Source: Clostridia bacterium | Lineage (GTDB): Bacteria; Bacillota_A; Clostridia; Christensenellales; Aristaeellaceae | Assembly (NCBI GenBank): GCA_017525805.1 | Contig: JAFXSH010000008.1 | Location: 1-19,754, forward strand | Direction of reading: 5' to 3' | DNA length: 19,754 nt | In this document: in pieces, positions 1-7,319 of the stretch | Layout of the letters: each line of letters begins with the position of its first letter | Numbering within the stretch: position 1 is the first letter of the stretch | Made by a program: the position numbers and the translations under genes | Notes under the pieces: generated by a model | What the model was told of the DNA's origin: nothing | Databases searched by the model: none | Seen by the model: the letters and a program-made list of their open reading frames with translations, nothing else

Positions 1-3000
1 TGCTGGAGCCGTTCCGGGTCTTGGCGCTGGTGGGGTTGCCCTTGCTGTCATAACTGTATTCCTGCCAGATGCTCAGCGGGGATTTGCTGGTGCGCAGCAG
101 GTGCTTCTTCTTCTCCGCGTCGCTGCTGCCCCAGGTCTGGGTGTACTGCGCGGAGGACGGACGGCCCGGCTGCCGGTAAGTGAGCATGTTGTTGAAGGAA
201 TCGTAGGTGGCATAGCTCTGCAGCGCCGCCAGATTCTTTACGCTCGTCACATTGCCGCTGCTGTCGTAAGCGAAGGTCTTGCCGAATTCTTCCCTGTGCA
301 GGAACAGGTTGCTGAACTGCGCTTCATTCAGATTATTCCGGTACGTCAGGATGATCCTGACATCCGAATAGTTCACCGGCATAACGACGGGAATCGCTGC
401 GAAATGCCAGCCGGACCATTCGTCGCTCCAGCGAACCTTCCCCGCGCTGACGTAGTTGCCGCTGCTGGTAGCTCTGGCGAGCACTTCCATCTGGTACAGG
501 CAGGGCACGCCTGTGGCCGTATCAAACCGGGGACGGGAATAGTTGGCGCTCCAGCCGCCCGCTACATACGTGTCGCCCGCATTGCCCATGCAGGAGAAGT
601 ACTGGTAGAAATACTTGTCCTTGCCCGGAGCGCCCTTCAGCCGCAGCACGTTGCCCGTCAGTTCCGTGGGCCGGCCACTGATGACAGCGCTGCCGCTTAC
701 CAGGCAGTCGTCCGCCGCCACGTTTTCGGTGCCCGCGGACCAGCCGGTGGGCACGCCGGAAGAATTCATGGTAAACGCGCCGTTCTGCATCAGGTTGTAA
801 CGGTTCGCCACAGGGCCGTCTTCCACCTGCGCGGCGTCTACCCATACGCTGCCGCTGCCGCCCACAGCCATCATCCGAATGGTCACAGTCGTGGAGGTAG
901 AATTGGAAGGGACTGTAAACGGTACGAAAATGCGGTCCCAGCGGTCAGTGGATACTGCCGTGGCGCTTTCCGCGTATACCGTCGTGCCGGAACTGTTCTT
1001 GTACTCAGCCCGAATTTGAACAGAGGACGAACCGGCAGTTTTGTAATAGCAGGAGAAGGTGTACGTTTTGTTCTTTGCCAGGGTCACGTTCTGGTATACG
1101 GTCACTTGCCCGCTGGCGTTGGTCTTGCTCAGCTTATAGGCGCGGCCGCCCGCGTAGATTTCATCGCTGTTATAGGCCCCGCTGCCGGTAGCGCCGTTCA
1201 GGTTCTGGGAAGTCCAGTCTGTGTTGACGGACAGGAAATTGTGGTTCTTCAGGTAGTTGTTTACCGCCCGCTGCATCTTGGACGTGTATTCCGGATGGTT
1301 CAGCGGCATGGACGCAGAATACCCCGCAAAGCATCCGTAGCCCAGTCCGTCGTTCACAGAAACCACATTCCCCGCGTCATTGAAATGATACACCAACGTC
1401 TTGCCTTCCGTCAAGGCGCTCCCATTGGGAATCATCTCCGTCACGGTGGTGCGGCAATCCCCGTATTCATACTTCCTGCCGCCGCATACCGCACTGTTCT
1501 TGTCCTTGTACGTTACCAGTGTGACCCGGTACGGCGCTTGGCTGGTATAGGTGAATTCCAGGGAACTGTTGTCATGGTTGGTCATTTTGTTCAGCAAGCC
1601 GGTAGAGGAATCGTAGGCGTACTGAACATACTTGCCGTCCTCATGGGTGATCTTGGTGAGCTTATTGCTGGTCAGAACGGAGGTTACCGCGTTCATGCCG
1701 GGAGCGGTAATGCTGGTCGCGGTCAGCGTGGTGGTGCGGTTCGCGCCATCCTTGATCGCGGTGGTCAGGCGGCTGCTGTTGTGGGTGAAGGTGATGGTAT
1801 TACCCTGGGCGTCCGCCATGGTCTTGATCATTTTTACGTTGCTGTAGTTGTTATTGAACTCAACCGTAGGCTTATCGAAGGTCATGGTGTTGTCGCCCTT
1901 GTCCGTGATGGTGGCGGTGGAGCCGGAGAAGGTCAGCTTCAGGGACAGGCCGGACAGATCGTTCCAGGAACCGGAGGTCTGCTTGAAGTGATGGCGGGTT
2001 CCGTCTCCGTCCATATATACATAGTGCAGGACGGAGCCGATCGTCTCTTGATGAAGCGTCTGCTGGGAAGAATACTTCCAGCCATAGCCCGCGCCGAAGG
2101 GGTTCACATCCCGGTAGCAGCTGTTATAGTACCGGGTAACGGAGAAGGGCATAAGGCTGCCGTTCATATTGGTATCCTGATGGGCTACCACCAGATTGCC
2201 GTTGAACAGGCCCACATAGGCGGTGCCCGCCCTGCCGCAGCCGTGGCTTTCCTGTGCCAGATATCCTTCCAGACCGGCCAGGCTGACGTAGGTGATGGTC
2301 ACGTAGGGCTTATCATATACCGCGCCCATAGCGCCCAACTGCACCAGCCCGCTTTCGAGGATTTCAAGCCGCAGGCCGTTGTTCGTTCCGGAATACCATT
2401 TCCGTACCTGGTTGGCAATATTGAAATCGAGAGTAGACCCTGCCACTCCCGCGTTGTCATATTCCAGATACTTGTCTCCCACGTTGACAGTGCCGTTGGT
2501 TGCCATGGTGTAGGTAATGGTTGAGGCGTTCCAGTCATTCAGTACTTCCCGCAGATAAACATGTCTGTCGTCATTATTGGACGTAGACTTCATCGTCAGG
2601 GTAGCGGCTGTAACATAATAGGAAGAATCGATCACAGGAAGCGCATTGGGTTCAAAGCGCAGGAAAGTATAGCACTCGCCTAAGCTGTAGTGATTATGCG
2701 CGATTTTGGTAGTCTCCTGGGTATTGACGGGATAGCTGGTTGATGGGTTGGCGGAACTCACATAAGCCATGGAAGCGGCGTCGGAGGTGCGGCCGGTTTC
2801 CACAACTGGGTCGAGGGAAATGGGGAAGGACGCATGGGCGGCATAGGCCGCATCCAGAGATACGATCCAGGCCCAGTATCCCCGATCCAATTCTTTCAGG
2901 TCAACATGGGCGCTGCCGGGAATGGGATCCCCCTGTTCGTCCACGGCGAAGGGGGCGGGAAGACGGAAAATCATCTCATCTCCATCCAAAGCCAGCACAT

Positions 3001-3580
3001 CGCCGTTTTCTTTCTGCACCAGACGCATGCCGGGCGCGTGAAGATGGAATTCGACAGGACGCACAGCCTGTTGGTTCTTGAATACCAGGGTATCCTTGAA
3101 ACGATTCGGCCGGATGCGGGCGAGCATGTCCACACCGGGCAGCAGTTCCTGATACTTCACGGCGCTTTCCAGATGGATCTTTTCGTCCTGACGGGGAATA
3201 TCGCTCTTTTTTTCGGGCTTGATCTCCTCCGGGCAGACAGGCGCAGCGTCCGGCAGAGACCAGGACAGGGTATGGTTTTCCTGACTCAGCGTTACGCAGC
3301 CGCCAGGGGAGAAACGGACGGACAGGTCGGGAGAGGTATTCTCATACGCATCCCCCTTCTGAACCAGGGTATGGTCGATTTCCTCCCACTCGCCCTGCGC
3401 GTTCTGAATGTGCACAGGTTCCGGATACAGCACGGCTTGATAGTGTCCGTCGCCCAGGTCGTACAGCTTGCCAACGTCGGTGCGCTTCTCTTTCATTTCC
3501 CGTCCAGGCAGCGCGTCGATCTCTTCCCGGCTCAGCATATGAGCAAAGATTTCAGGGCCTTTCTTCTCTTTCGTCTCCAT
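1..3580 (-). CDS. Large DNRLRE/RHS YD-repeat protein, C-terminus outside window (partial)
   Basis: Reading the minus strand from the ATG at 3580 gives 1193 codons with no stop, continuing past base 1. AAAGGAGAG lies just upstream, supporting this start. Residues 1-265 are a hydrophilic N-terminal region with no signal peptide (begins METKEKKGPEIFAHMLSREE). Residues about 270-430 resemble the DNRLRE domain (LREVLNDWNASTITY). Residues about 455-490 (PFSVTRYYNS, then NPFGAGYGWKYS) match the start of the RHS core. YD-type repeats follow (YVQYAYDSSTGLLNKMTN near 650; YDSSGNVTSVKN near 1107). Residues about 780-930 form a beta-rich, CBM-like insert ending VWVDAAQVEDGP. Proteins of this family are large beta-cage or surface proteins, often with a variable toxic C-terminal tip. 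The tip lies outside the window, so its function cannot be told. It could instead be a wall-associated adhesin. The family call is secure. Confidence 0.9.
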   Translation of the reverse strand, partial: METKEKKGPEIFAHMLSREEIDALPGREMKEKRTDVGKLYDLGDGHYQAVLYPEPVHIQNAQGEWEEIDHTLVQKGDAYENTSPDLSVRFSPGGCVTLSQENHTLSWSLPDAAPVCPEEIKPEKKSDIPRQDEKIHLESAVKYQELLPGVDMLARIRPNRFKDTLVFKNQQAVRPVEFHLHAPGMRLVQKENGDVLALDGDEMIFRLPAPFAVDEQGDPIPGSAHVDLKELDRGYWAWIVSLDAAYAAHASFPISLDPVVETGRTSDAASMAYVSSANPSTSYPVNTQETTKIAHNHYSLGECYTFLRFEPNALPVIDSSYYVTAATLTMKSTSNNDDRHVYLREVLNDWNASTITYTMATNGTVNVGDKYLEYDNAGVAGSTLDFNIANQVRKWYSGTNNGLRLEILESGLVQLGAMGAVYDKPYVTITYVSLAGLEGYLAQESHGCGRAGTAYVGLFNGNLVVAHQDTNMNGSLMPFSVTRYYNSCYRDVNPFGAGYGWKYSSQQTLHQETIGSVLHYVYMDGDGTRHHFKQTSGSWNDLSGLSLKLTFSGSTATITDKGDNTMTFDKPTVEFNNNYSNVKMIKTMADAQGNTITFTHNSSRLTTAIKDGANRTTTLTATSITAPGMNAVTSVLTSNKLTKITHEDGKYVQYAYDSSTGLLNKMTNHDNSSLEFTYTSQAPYRVTLVTYKDKNSAVCGGRKYEYGDCRTTVTEMIPNGSALTEGKTLVYHFNDAGNVVSVNDGLGYGCFAGYSASMPLNHPEYTSKMQRAVNNYLKNHNFLSVNTDWTSQNLNGATGSGAYNSDEIYAGGRAYKLSKTNASGQVTVYQNVTLAKNKTYTFSCYYKTAGSSSVQIRAEYKNSSGTTVYAESATAVSTDRWDRIFVPFTVPSNSTSTTVTIRMMAVGGSGSVWVDAAQVEDGPVANRYNLMQNGAFTMNSSGVPTGWSAGTENVAADDCLVSGSAVISGRPTELTGNVLRLKGAPGKDKYFYQYFSCMGNAGDTYVAGGWSANYSRPRFDTATGVPCLYQMEVLARATSSGNYVSAGKVRWSDEWSGWHFAAIPVVMPVNYSDVRIILTYRNNLNEAQFSNLFLHREEFGKTFAYDSSGNVTSVKNLAALQSYATYDSFNNMLTYRQPGRPSSAQYTQTWGSSDAEKKKHLLRTSKSPLSIWQEYSYDSKGNPTSAKTRNGSS

Positions 3581-3685
3581 TGCTTTCTCTCCTTTACGTT
3601 TGACTGAAGTTGAATTCTATAGAAAATCGACTTTTAGATTAGTTCTGCATTGGAATCACATTCTTTCAAAATGCAATTGCAATCA

Positions 3686-4075
3686 TTAATCTGCCATTAT
3701 GACAGCTTTTCTTTCTCCGTACTTTGAGACAGAAGGGTTTACTGGACTATAAGAAGATAGAGAATGTATCTGCCTCACCGCTTGCAATGATGAAGCTTGA
3801 AACTCCTTAATAGCAATTTCAAGAAGGATTCCTTCTTCTGTTGCTTTCTGGCAAAGATAACCTTCAATGCTTATTCGCACCCCAGGCTTTACTAACTCCA
3901 GTATTCGATAAGCGATTCCTCGCCATGCACTAAGAGGGTATCTCTCCCGCTTTTCTTTACCTGAAGTGTTGAAATGCGTAACTGTTAATTCCAAAGTAAC
4001 ATGAGGAATCTCGTTCTCTTTAGAAACCATTATTGGGGCTTTTTCCACGATTCCAGACAGAAATACATGATTCAT
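3686..4075 (-). CDS. SSB-like single-stranded DNA-binding protein
   Basis: A 129-residue protein that starts MNHVFLSGIVEKAP, the classic opening of bacterial SSB (first OB-fold strand). It continues with ERYPLSAWRGIAYRILELVKPGVRISIEGYL, which matches the SSB pattern of a W/F-containing strand, a helix, then V.I.G. The fold occupies about residues 1-100. The C-terminus (KYGERKAVIMAD) lacks the usual acidic DDDIPF-like tip that recruits partner proteins, so it is probably an accessory, element-borne SSB rather than the housekeeping one. An AGAGGG site lies about 5 bases upstream. The start overlaps the stop of a small upstream frame by four bases (ATGA), suggesting translational coupling. It is AT-rich compared with the flanking chromosome. 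Role inferred: protecting single-stranded DNA during transfer or replication of the element. Confidence 0.72.
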   Translation of the reverse strand: MNHVFLSGIVEKAPIMVSKENEIPHVTLELTVTHFNTSGKEKRERYPLSAWRGIAYRILELVKPGVRISIEGYLCQKATEEGILLEIAIKEFQASSLQAVRQIHSLSSYSPVNPSVSKYGERKAVIMAD

Positions 4076-4185
4076 ACTTTCCCTCTTTTCTTATTAGTTA
4101 TAGAAACCATGTGCGTCAGAAACAATTGCCTCCTCTCTGTTGAATATAAAAAGAAATAAGCCGATGTTCCCATCGACTTCTTCAT
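4072..4185 (-). CDS. Possible short leader ORF coupled to the SSB-like gene
   Basis: This frame ends in a TGA that overlaps the SSB-like ATG (ATGA). It could start at the ATG at 4185, at 4173, or at a TTG/CTG just after the AGGAGG at 4129-4134. The predicted transcription start (about 4183) lies near 4185, so a start at 4185 would be leaderless. The AGGAGG lies only 3 bases before a TTG at 4125 and 18 before an ATG at 4110, so no start is well spaced. The encoded peptide (ending SITNKKRGKV) resembles nothing I recognise. It may be a translated leader that delivers ribosomes to the SSB-like gene rather than a functional protein. Confidence 0.22.
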   Translation of the reverse strand: MKKSMGTSAYFFLYSTERRQLFLTHMVSITNKKRGKV

Positions 4186-4189
4186 GAGT

Positions 4190-4219
4190 ATCATAACATA
4201 ATATATAGGAGTATGTAAA
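4190..4219 (-). promoter_or_regulatory. Promoter for the SSB-like gene (TTTACA-18-TATGAT, extended -10)
   Basis: On the minus strand TTTACA (4214-4219) lies 18 bases before TATGAT (4190-4195), which is preceded by TGT, an extended -10. Five of six bases match consensus in each hexamer. The predicted start is near 4183. The leader then has a 5-bp stem (4162-4166 with 4171-4175) closed by a GGAA tetraloop, and an AGGAGG at 4129-4134. Confidence 0.55.
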
Positions 4220-4313
4220 GCATCATCTTGTCCCAATTCATTCTGTTTTGTTGCAAAACTATAAATCAATTCACGCTAATCAAGCAAATGCTTTTCGATT
4301 AATGGAGCATATA

Positions 4314-4763
4314 TCACAATCTATAAACTTTGATTTTCCTTTTCTCATTAATACTGTCGACATAATCGAAAAAAGGTTCACAATTATCAACAATTAAGTA
4401 ATCGCTGCAGTAAGATAAAAAAACAAGAGCGTCCTCGATAGGAAAAGGGCAGGGAATGAAAAAATCCGCTTCATCCAGTAATCGCAGTAGTTTGTTCTGG
4501 GTTAAGCACGGCATATGATTATACCATTGTGCATTTCCTATTATTGCAACCCGTAAATAAGGGTGAATTACCTTGATATTCTGCACGATTTTTTCTATTT
4601 GAAATGATATTTCTCCAATTCCACAGAAAGCAACGCATCGGATAAGGTGAATTGAATTAAGGAGGCGATGAAGCGCTCGTTCGGCTTTAGAAAAACCGTG
4701 ATTTATCCATATGCCGCAAACAATTTCTGTACTGCATAAATCTTCAGTATCTACTTGTATCAT
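4314..4763 (-). CDS. SLOG/DUF1273 (YpsA)-like protein of unknown function
   Basis: I take the ATG at 4763 (149 residues, MIQVDTEDLC...) as the start. GGAGGG sits 8-9 bases before it, and the promoter at 4797-4825 would start transcription downstream of the alternative ATG at 4796. The protein has the layout of YpsA/DUF1273-type SLOG folds: a strand and glycine turn (CVAFCGIGEISFQI), then HPYLRVAIIG, a W a few residues on, then LLRLLDEADFFIPCPF, and finally a hydrophobic strand CSDYLIVDNCEP followed by KIKVYRL at the C-terminus. The sugar- or nucleotide-binding glycines are sparse, so this is a divergent or degenerate member, or an unrelated Rossmann-like protein. DUF1273 genes often sit beside SSB genes in Firmicutes phages and conjugative elements, as here. 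It is transcribed divergently from an XRE regulator. Function unknown. Confidence 0.6.
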   Translation of the reverse strand: MIQVDTEDLCSTEIVCGIWINHGFSKAERALHRLLNSIHLIRCVAFCGIGEISFQIEKIVQNIKVIHPYLRVAIIGNAQWYNHMPCLTQNKLLRLLDEADFFIPCPFPIEDALVFLSYCSDYLIVDNCEPFFDYVDSINEKRKIKVYRL

Positions 4764-4796
4764 GGTGTAATCCCTCCAATTCATCCGGTTTTTCAT

Positions 4797-4825
4797 ATTT
4801 TAGCATATTTCGCTGAACTTTGCAA
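4797..4825 (-). promoter_or_regulatory. Leftward promoter of the SLOG-like gene (TTGCAA-17-TAAAAT)
   Basis: TTGCAA (4820-4825) is 17 bases from TAAAAT (4797-4802), which carries the TGC extended -10. Predicted start is near 4790, downstream of the ATG at 4796, which decides for the ATG at 4763. The -35 hexamer is its own reverse complement and is shared with the rightward promoter. Confidence 0.6.
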
Positions 4826-4848
4826 CTGGTGCTACAAAACAACATAAT
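4820..4848 (+). promoter_or_regulatory. Rightward promoter of the XRE regulator (TTGCAA-17-CATAAT)
   Basis: The same palindromic TTGCAA (4820-4825) is followed on the plus strand by a 17-base spacer and CATAAT (4843-4848). The predicted start is near 4855, 40 bases before the regulator's GTG codon. Two polymerases could not occupy the shared -35 at once. Confidence 0.5.
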
Positions 4849-4894
4849 AATCCAACTTCGTGCCATACTCATAAAGAAGTGAGGTGGCATTCAA

Positions 4895-5134
4895 GTGGCA
4901 GTCTATAGTGATGTGATTAAGGAACTGCGCAGAGATAAGAAGTTGACTCAAAAGCAAGTAGGCGCTTATTTTGGCATTTCAGGCCCGACCTTCTCTCTTT
5001 ATGAAAATGGGCATCGCCGGATGAGCATTGATATGCTGTCACAATTGGCTGATATCTTAGGTACATCAACAGATTACTTACTTGGACGAACTGATAATCC
5101 CAATCCATATCCTCAAAGTAAGAGGTACCGATAA
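4895..5134 (+). CDS. XRE/Cro-CI family transcriptional regulator
   Basis: A 79-residue, single-domain helix-turn-helix protein. Residues about 6-62 are a complete HTH_3 domain: IKELRRDKKLTQKQVGAYF, then GISGPTFSLYENGHRRM (turn and recognition helix), and the characteristic LADILGTSTDYLLGRTD ending. There is no dimerisation or protease-sensing domain beyond this. The start is GTG with GAGGTGG 8 bases upstream. It is transcribed away from the SLOG-like gene and shares a -35 element with it. By analogy with Cro/CI-type switches it probably represses one or both promoters, but no clear paired operator half-sites are visible around the hexamers. Confidence 0.9.
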   Translation: MAVYSDVIKELRRDKKLTQKQVGAYFGISGPTFSLYENGHRRMSIDMLSQLADILGTSTDYLLGRTDNPNPYPQSKRYR

Positions 5135-5155
5135 ACAAAGAATACAGTAACGGAG

Positions 5156-5184
5156 ATAATGGAAAGCAATCCGTCTTCCATTAT
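5156..5184 (+). terminator. Hairpin after the XRE gene, weak terminator
   Basis: A perfect 9-bp inverted repeat (ATAATGGAA at 5156-5164, TTCCATTAT at 5176-5184) with an 11-base loop begins 21 bases after the regulator's stop. It is followed by TTAACATTG, not a clean T-run, so termination would be weak or factor-aided. Confidence 0.4.
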
Positions 5185-5417
5185 TTAACATTGATTCTGT
5201 AATAAAAAGGAATAGCGACCCTCTGGCCCTAAAATTATTTGCAAATTCATGCTTTTTTCTTTTTTAATGCAATATAAAAGTTATAGGCTACAAAAGTTGA
5301 AATAATGCGATCTTGCATACAAGTTAAAGATTTACGCGGATACGAATGTATACGAGAAATCAGCTGGATCATGTTGTGTATGCATATGAAATTTTAAAAA
5401 CAGTAGGAGGGTTACTT
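5185..5417. other. AT-rich intergenic region upstream of the ATPase
   Basis: I see no gene here. It is AT-rich, with a polypyrimidine run near 5263-5275. I could not find a well-spaced -35/-10 pair for the ATPase. Just before the ATPase start is GTAGGAGG (5403-5410). Confidence 0.5.
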
Positions 5418-6818
5418 ATGAGAATAGTTTCAATGTCACTTGCTGGTTTTCGTGGTTATAAAAATCAAATTAAAGTATCTTTCGGAAGTCTTACTGCTTT
5501 TGTTGGGAAAAATGATATTGGCAAATCTTCTATTTTAGAGGCATTGGATATATTCTTTAATGATGGAAAGACTTGCGGGAAACTTGAAAAAACAGATATC
5601 AATAAGTCTTTTCTTCAGGATGGAAATGACGAAATCGTTATATCGGTTGAGTTTTCGGATCTTCCTGAAAGAATTACCATTGATGCAACGGTCGAAACAA
5701 CACTTTCTGCAGAATACATGTTGAATAATAATGGAAATCTAGAAATTGTAAAAAAATACAAGAACACTGGTTCTCCCAAAGTCTATATTCGTGCCATGCA
5801 CCCAACAACCCCTTGTTGCGCTAATCTCTTGCAAAAAAAGAATGCAGAATTAAGAGCGATCATTCGAGAAAACAACATTATTTGTGAGAATCAAAATGCA
5901 AACGCGCCGATGCGCACTGCGATTTGGAGGCATTATGCTGATGATTTGCAAATTCAGGAAATAGAAATAGAAACAGCAAAAGAGGATGCGAAGGAAATAT
6001 GGTCGAAATTGAATTCCATGCTTCCAAATTATGCCTTATTCCAATCAGACAGAAAGAATACAGATGGGGACACAGAGATACAAGATCCCTTACAGCTTGC
6101 AGTTAAGCAAATCATCAATGATGAAAGGATTAGAAACATTCTTGCTAACGTGGCAACTGAAGTCCGGCAAAAGTTAAAAGAAGTATCGGATAGAACGCTT
6201 GCAAAATTAAGGGAAATGGATCCGGCTGTAGCGAACAGCTTAAATCCTGAGATTATATCCCCAGATAAACTAAAATGGGCAGATGTTTTTAAATCGGTAT
6301 CTATCACTGGTGACGCAGATATCCCAATTAATAAACGAGGGAGTGGAGTAAGGCGGTTAATCCTTCTGAACTTTTTCAGAGCTGAAGCGGAACGTCAGAT
6401 GACTGAAACACAAGGGAGCGGAATTATCTATGCTATTGAGGAGCCAGAGACTTCACAGCACGCTGCCAATCAAAAGATTCTCATTGAGGCGTTAAAAAGC
6501 TTGGCTGATATCATTAGAAATGGATCCGCCACTGCAAGAGAACTATGCGCTCTCTTTGGTGTTGCGGATAGTACCATTCGCCAAGATTTAAATATGTTAT
6601 CTCAGTATTACCCCATTACACCCATGCGTGGTAATGGCGGAGGCTTTAAGTACTGTGGAAAAAAGCCAATGTTTATGAAACACGCAAATATGCTGATGAT
6701 TCTTTCTGAGAACATTCAAAAGATGGGTGGAATTGTTGGTTATGATGAGTTACTGATGAAGGATACCATTAGGATCCTTTTAGCAGTTGAAACACATGGT
6801 AGCCAAATACATCTATAA
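5418..6818 (+). CDS. Chimeric OLD-type AAA ATPase fused to the C-terminal part of a DeoR-like HTH protein
   Basis: I choose the ATG at 5418 because GTAGGAGG lies 7 bases before it; an earlier in-frame ATG at 5346 has no ribosome site. Residues 1-363 form an OLD/RecF-like ATPase: MRIVSMSLAGFRGYKNQ start, Walker A GKNDIGKSS at 30-38, ABC-like signature NKRGSGVRRLILL from 305, and Walker B ending IEEPETSQH with E341/E342. Such ATPases normally continue with a D-loop/H-loop region (a TTH motif) and then a TOPRIM nuclease. Here the frame changes character at residues 364-368 (nt 6507-6518) into NGSATARELCALFGVADSTI and PITPMRGNGGGFK. That is the DeoR-like HTH module common in Firmicutes elements, and it lacks its own N-terminus. 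Both partners are truncated at the seam, so I infer a deletion fusion and loss of nuclease function. A natural fusion is less likely. GajA-type or retron/OLD ancestry cannot be separated. Confidence 0.75.
   Translation: MRIVSMSLAGFRGYKNQIKVSFGSLTAFVGKNDIGKSSILEALDIFFNDGKTCGKLEKTDINKSFLQDGNDEIVISVEFSDLPERITIDATVETTLSAEYMLNNNGNLEIVKKYKNTGSPKVYIRAMHPTTPCCANLLQKKNAELRAIIRENNIICENQNANAPMRTAIWRHYADDLQIQEIEIETAKEDAKEIWSKLNSMLPNYALFQSDRKNTDGDTEIQDPLQLAVKQIINDERIRNILANVATEVRQKLKEVSDRTLAKLREMDPAVANSLNPEIISPDKLKWADVFKSVSITGDADIPINKRGSGVRRLILLNFFRAEAERQMTETQGSGIIYAIEEPETSQHAANQKILIEALKSLADIIRNGSATARELCALFGVADSTIRQDLNMLSQYYPITPMRGNGGGFKYCGKKPMFMKHANMLMILSENIQKMGGIVGYDELLMKDTIRILLAVETHGSQIHL
6507..6518 (+). 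other. Fusion junction between ATPase and HTH gene fragments
   Basis: Upstream, the reading frame follows OLD-ATPase sequence through QKILIEALKSLAD. Downstream, it follows HTH sequence from IIRNGSATARELC. No duplicated bases or insertion-sequence ends are visible at the seam, so a simple deletion is the simplest explanation. Confidence 0.55.
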
Positions 6819-7232
6819 TACGGCTCGCAACGTATCTTGACAATTTCACATACCATATTACAGGTACATTCTCCTATGGGAAAGAGCGAGAATGACGCTG
6901 CGCGAGGATGGCATCAGCCGGAGCGAGAAAAGCTGTTCATTCAGTCTGCCATGGCAAGCAGGCCCGCCATGATCCCTCATAGGAATAATGAGACTTCGTC
7001 ACAGCCCGCTAATGACTTGGGGGGAGTCCCTGCGGTGCGCGACAGCTTTGGGAAAGCATCGGCACGGCGGGGCTATGTTGCGGCAAAGCTGACCGCAGCC
7101 TGTAATATGCCCAGGCGCAGCAATGGGCCAGCCGGGGAGCGTGGCAAATACGGCAAAAGAGAAAATGATACTGAACACATGGGAAAAATCTCTGCTAAAT
7201 TGGAGATTCGACCTATTTGTTATACGACATCG

Positions 7233-7260
7233 TTGCGTACAATCGCGCACCGTGTATACT
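7233..7260 (+). promoter_or_regulatory. Candidate promoter for the excisionase-integrase pair
   Basis: TTGCGT (7233-7238), a 16-base spacer and TATACT (7255-7260) lie about 60 bases before the excisionase start. The -10 is good, the -35 is poor. An inverted repeat brackets the -10 hexamer. Confidence 0.4.
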
Positions 7261-7289
7261 TGTTGTTGCAAGGCATCGCGGTGCGCGAT
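7242..7289. repeat. 11-bp perfect inverted repeat around the excisionase promoter -10
   Basis: ATCGCGCACCG at 7242-7252 is matched by its reverse complement CGGTGCGCGAT at 7279-7289, with 26 bases between. The arms flank the -10 and the transcription start. A third copy of the core, CGGTGCGCGA, is at 7033-7042. This fits an operator for a dimeric repressor or for the excisionase itself, or a stem in the leader RNA. Confidence 0.6.
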
Positions 7290-7319
7290 CCGCAACTTAC
7301 GATGAAAGGAGGGACAGCG

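Larger units (their letters stand above)
6819..7319. other. 501-bp gene-free, GC-richer stretch before the excisionase gene
   Basis: I find no convincing coding frame. The frames that span it lack ribosome sites and read as low-quality protein. Base composition shifts from AT-rich to GC-rich near 6890. Two copies of CGGTGCGCGA (7033-7042 and 7279-7288) and one inverted copy (7243-7252) lie in it. It may be a non-coding control or transfer region, or eroded gene remnants from the same event that fused the ATPase. Confidence 0.5.

Noticed and set aside
101..2524. Long open frame on the plus strand
   Set aside because: It is antisense to the RHS gene, whose minus-strand frame has clear YD and DNRLRE motifs. 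The plus-strand protein has no recognisable domain.
3600..3685. Promoter for the RHS gene
   Set aside because: TATAGA and TTGAAA-like hexamers exist, but no pair has workable spacing, so I do not call one.
5418..6818. Complete Gabija-type defence system
   Set aside because: The ATPase lacks the TOPRIM nuclease part and no GajB-type helicase follows, so only an OLD-like ATPase remnant can be claimed.
6837..7319. N-terminal extension of the excisionase gene
   Set aside because: No ribosome site or recognisable domain; AAAGGAGG and the HTH start at 7320 give a normal-length excisionase.
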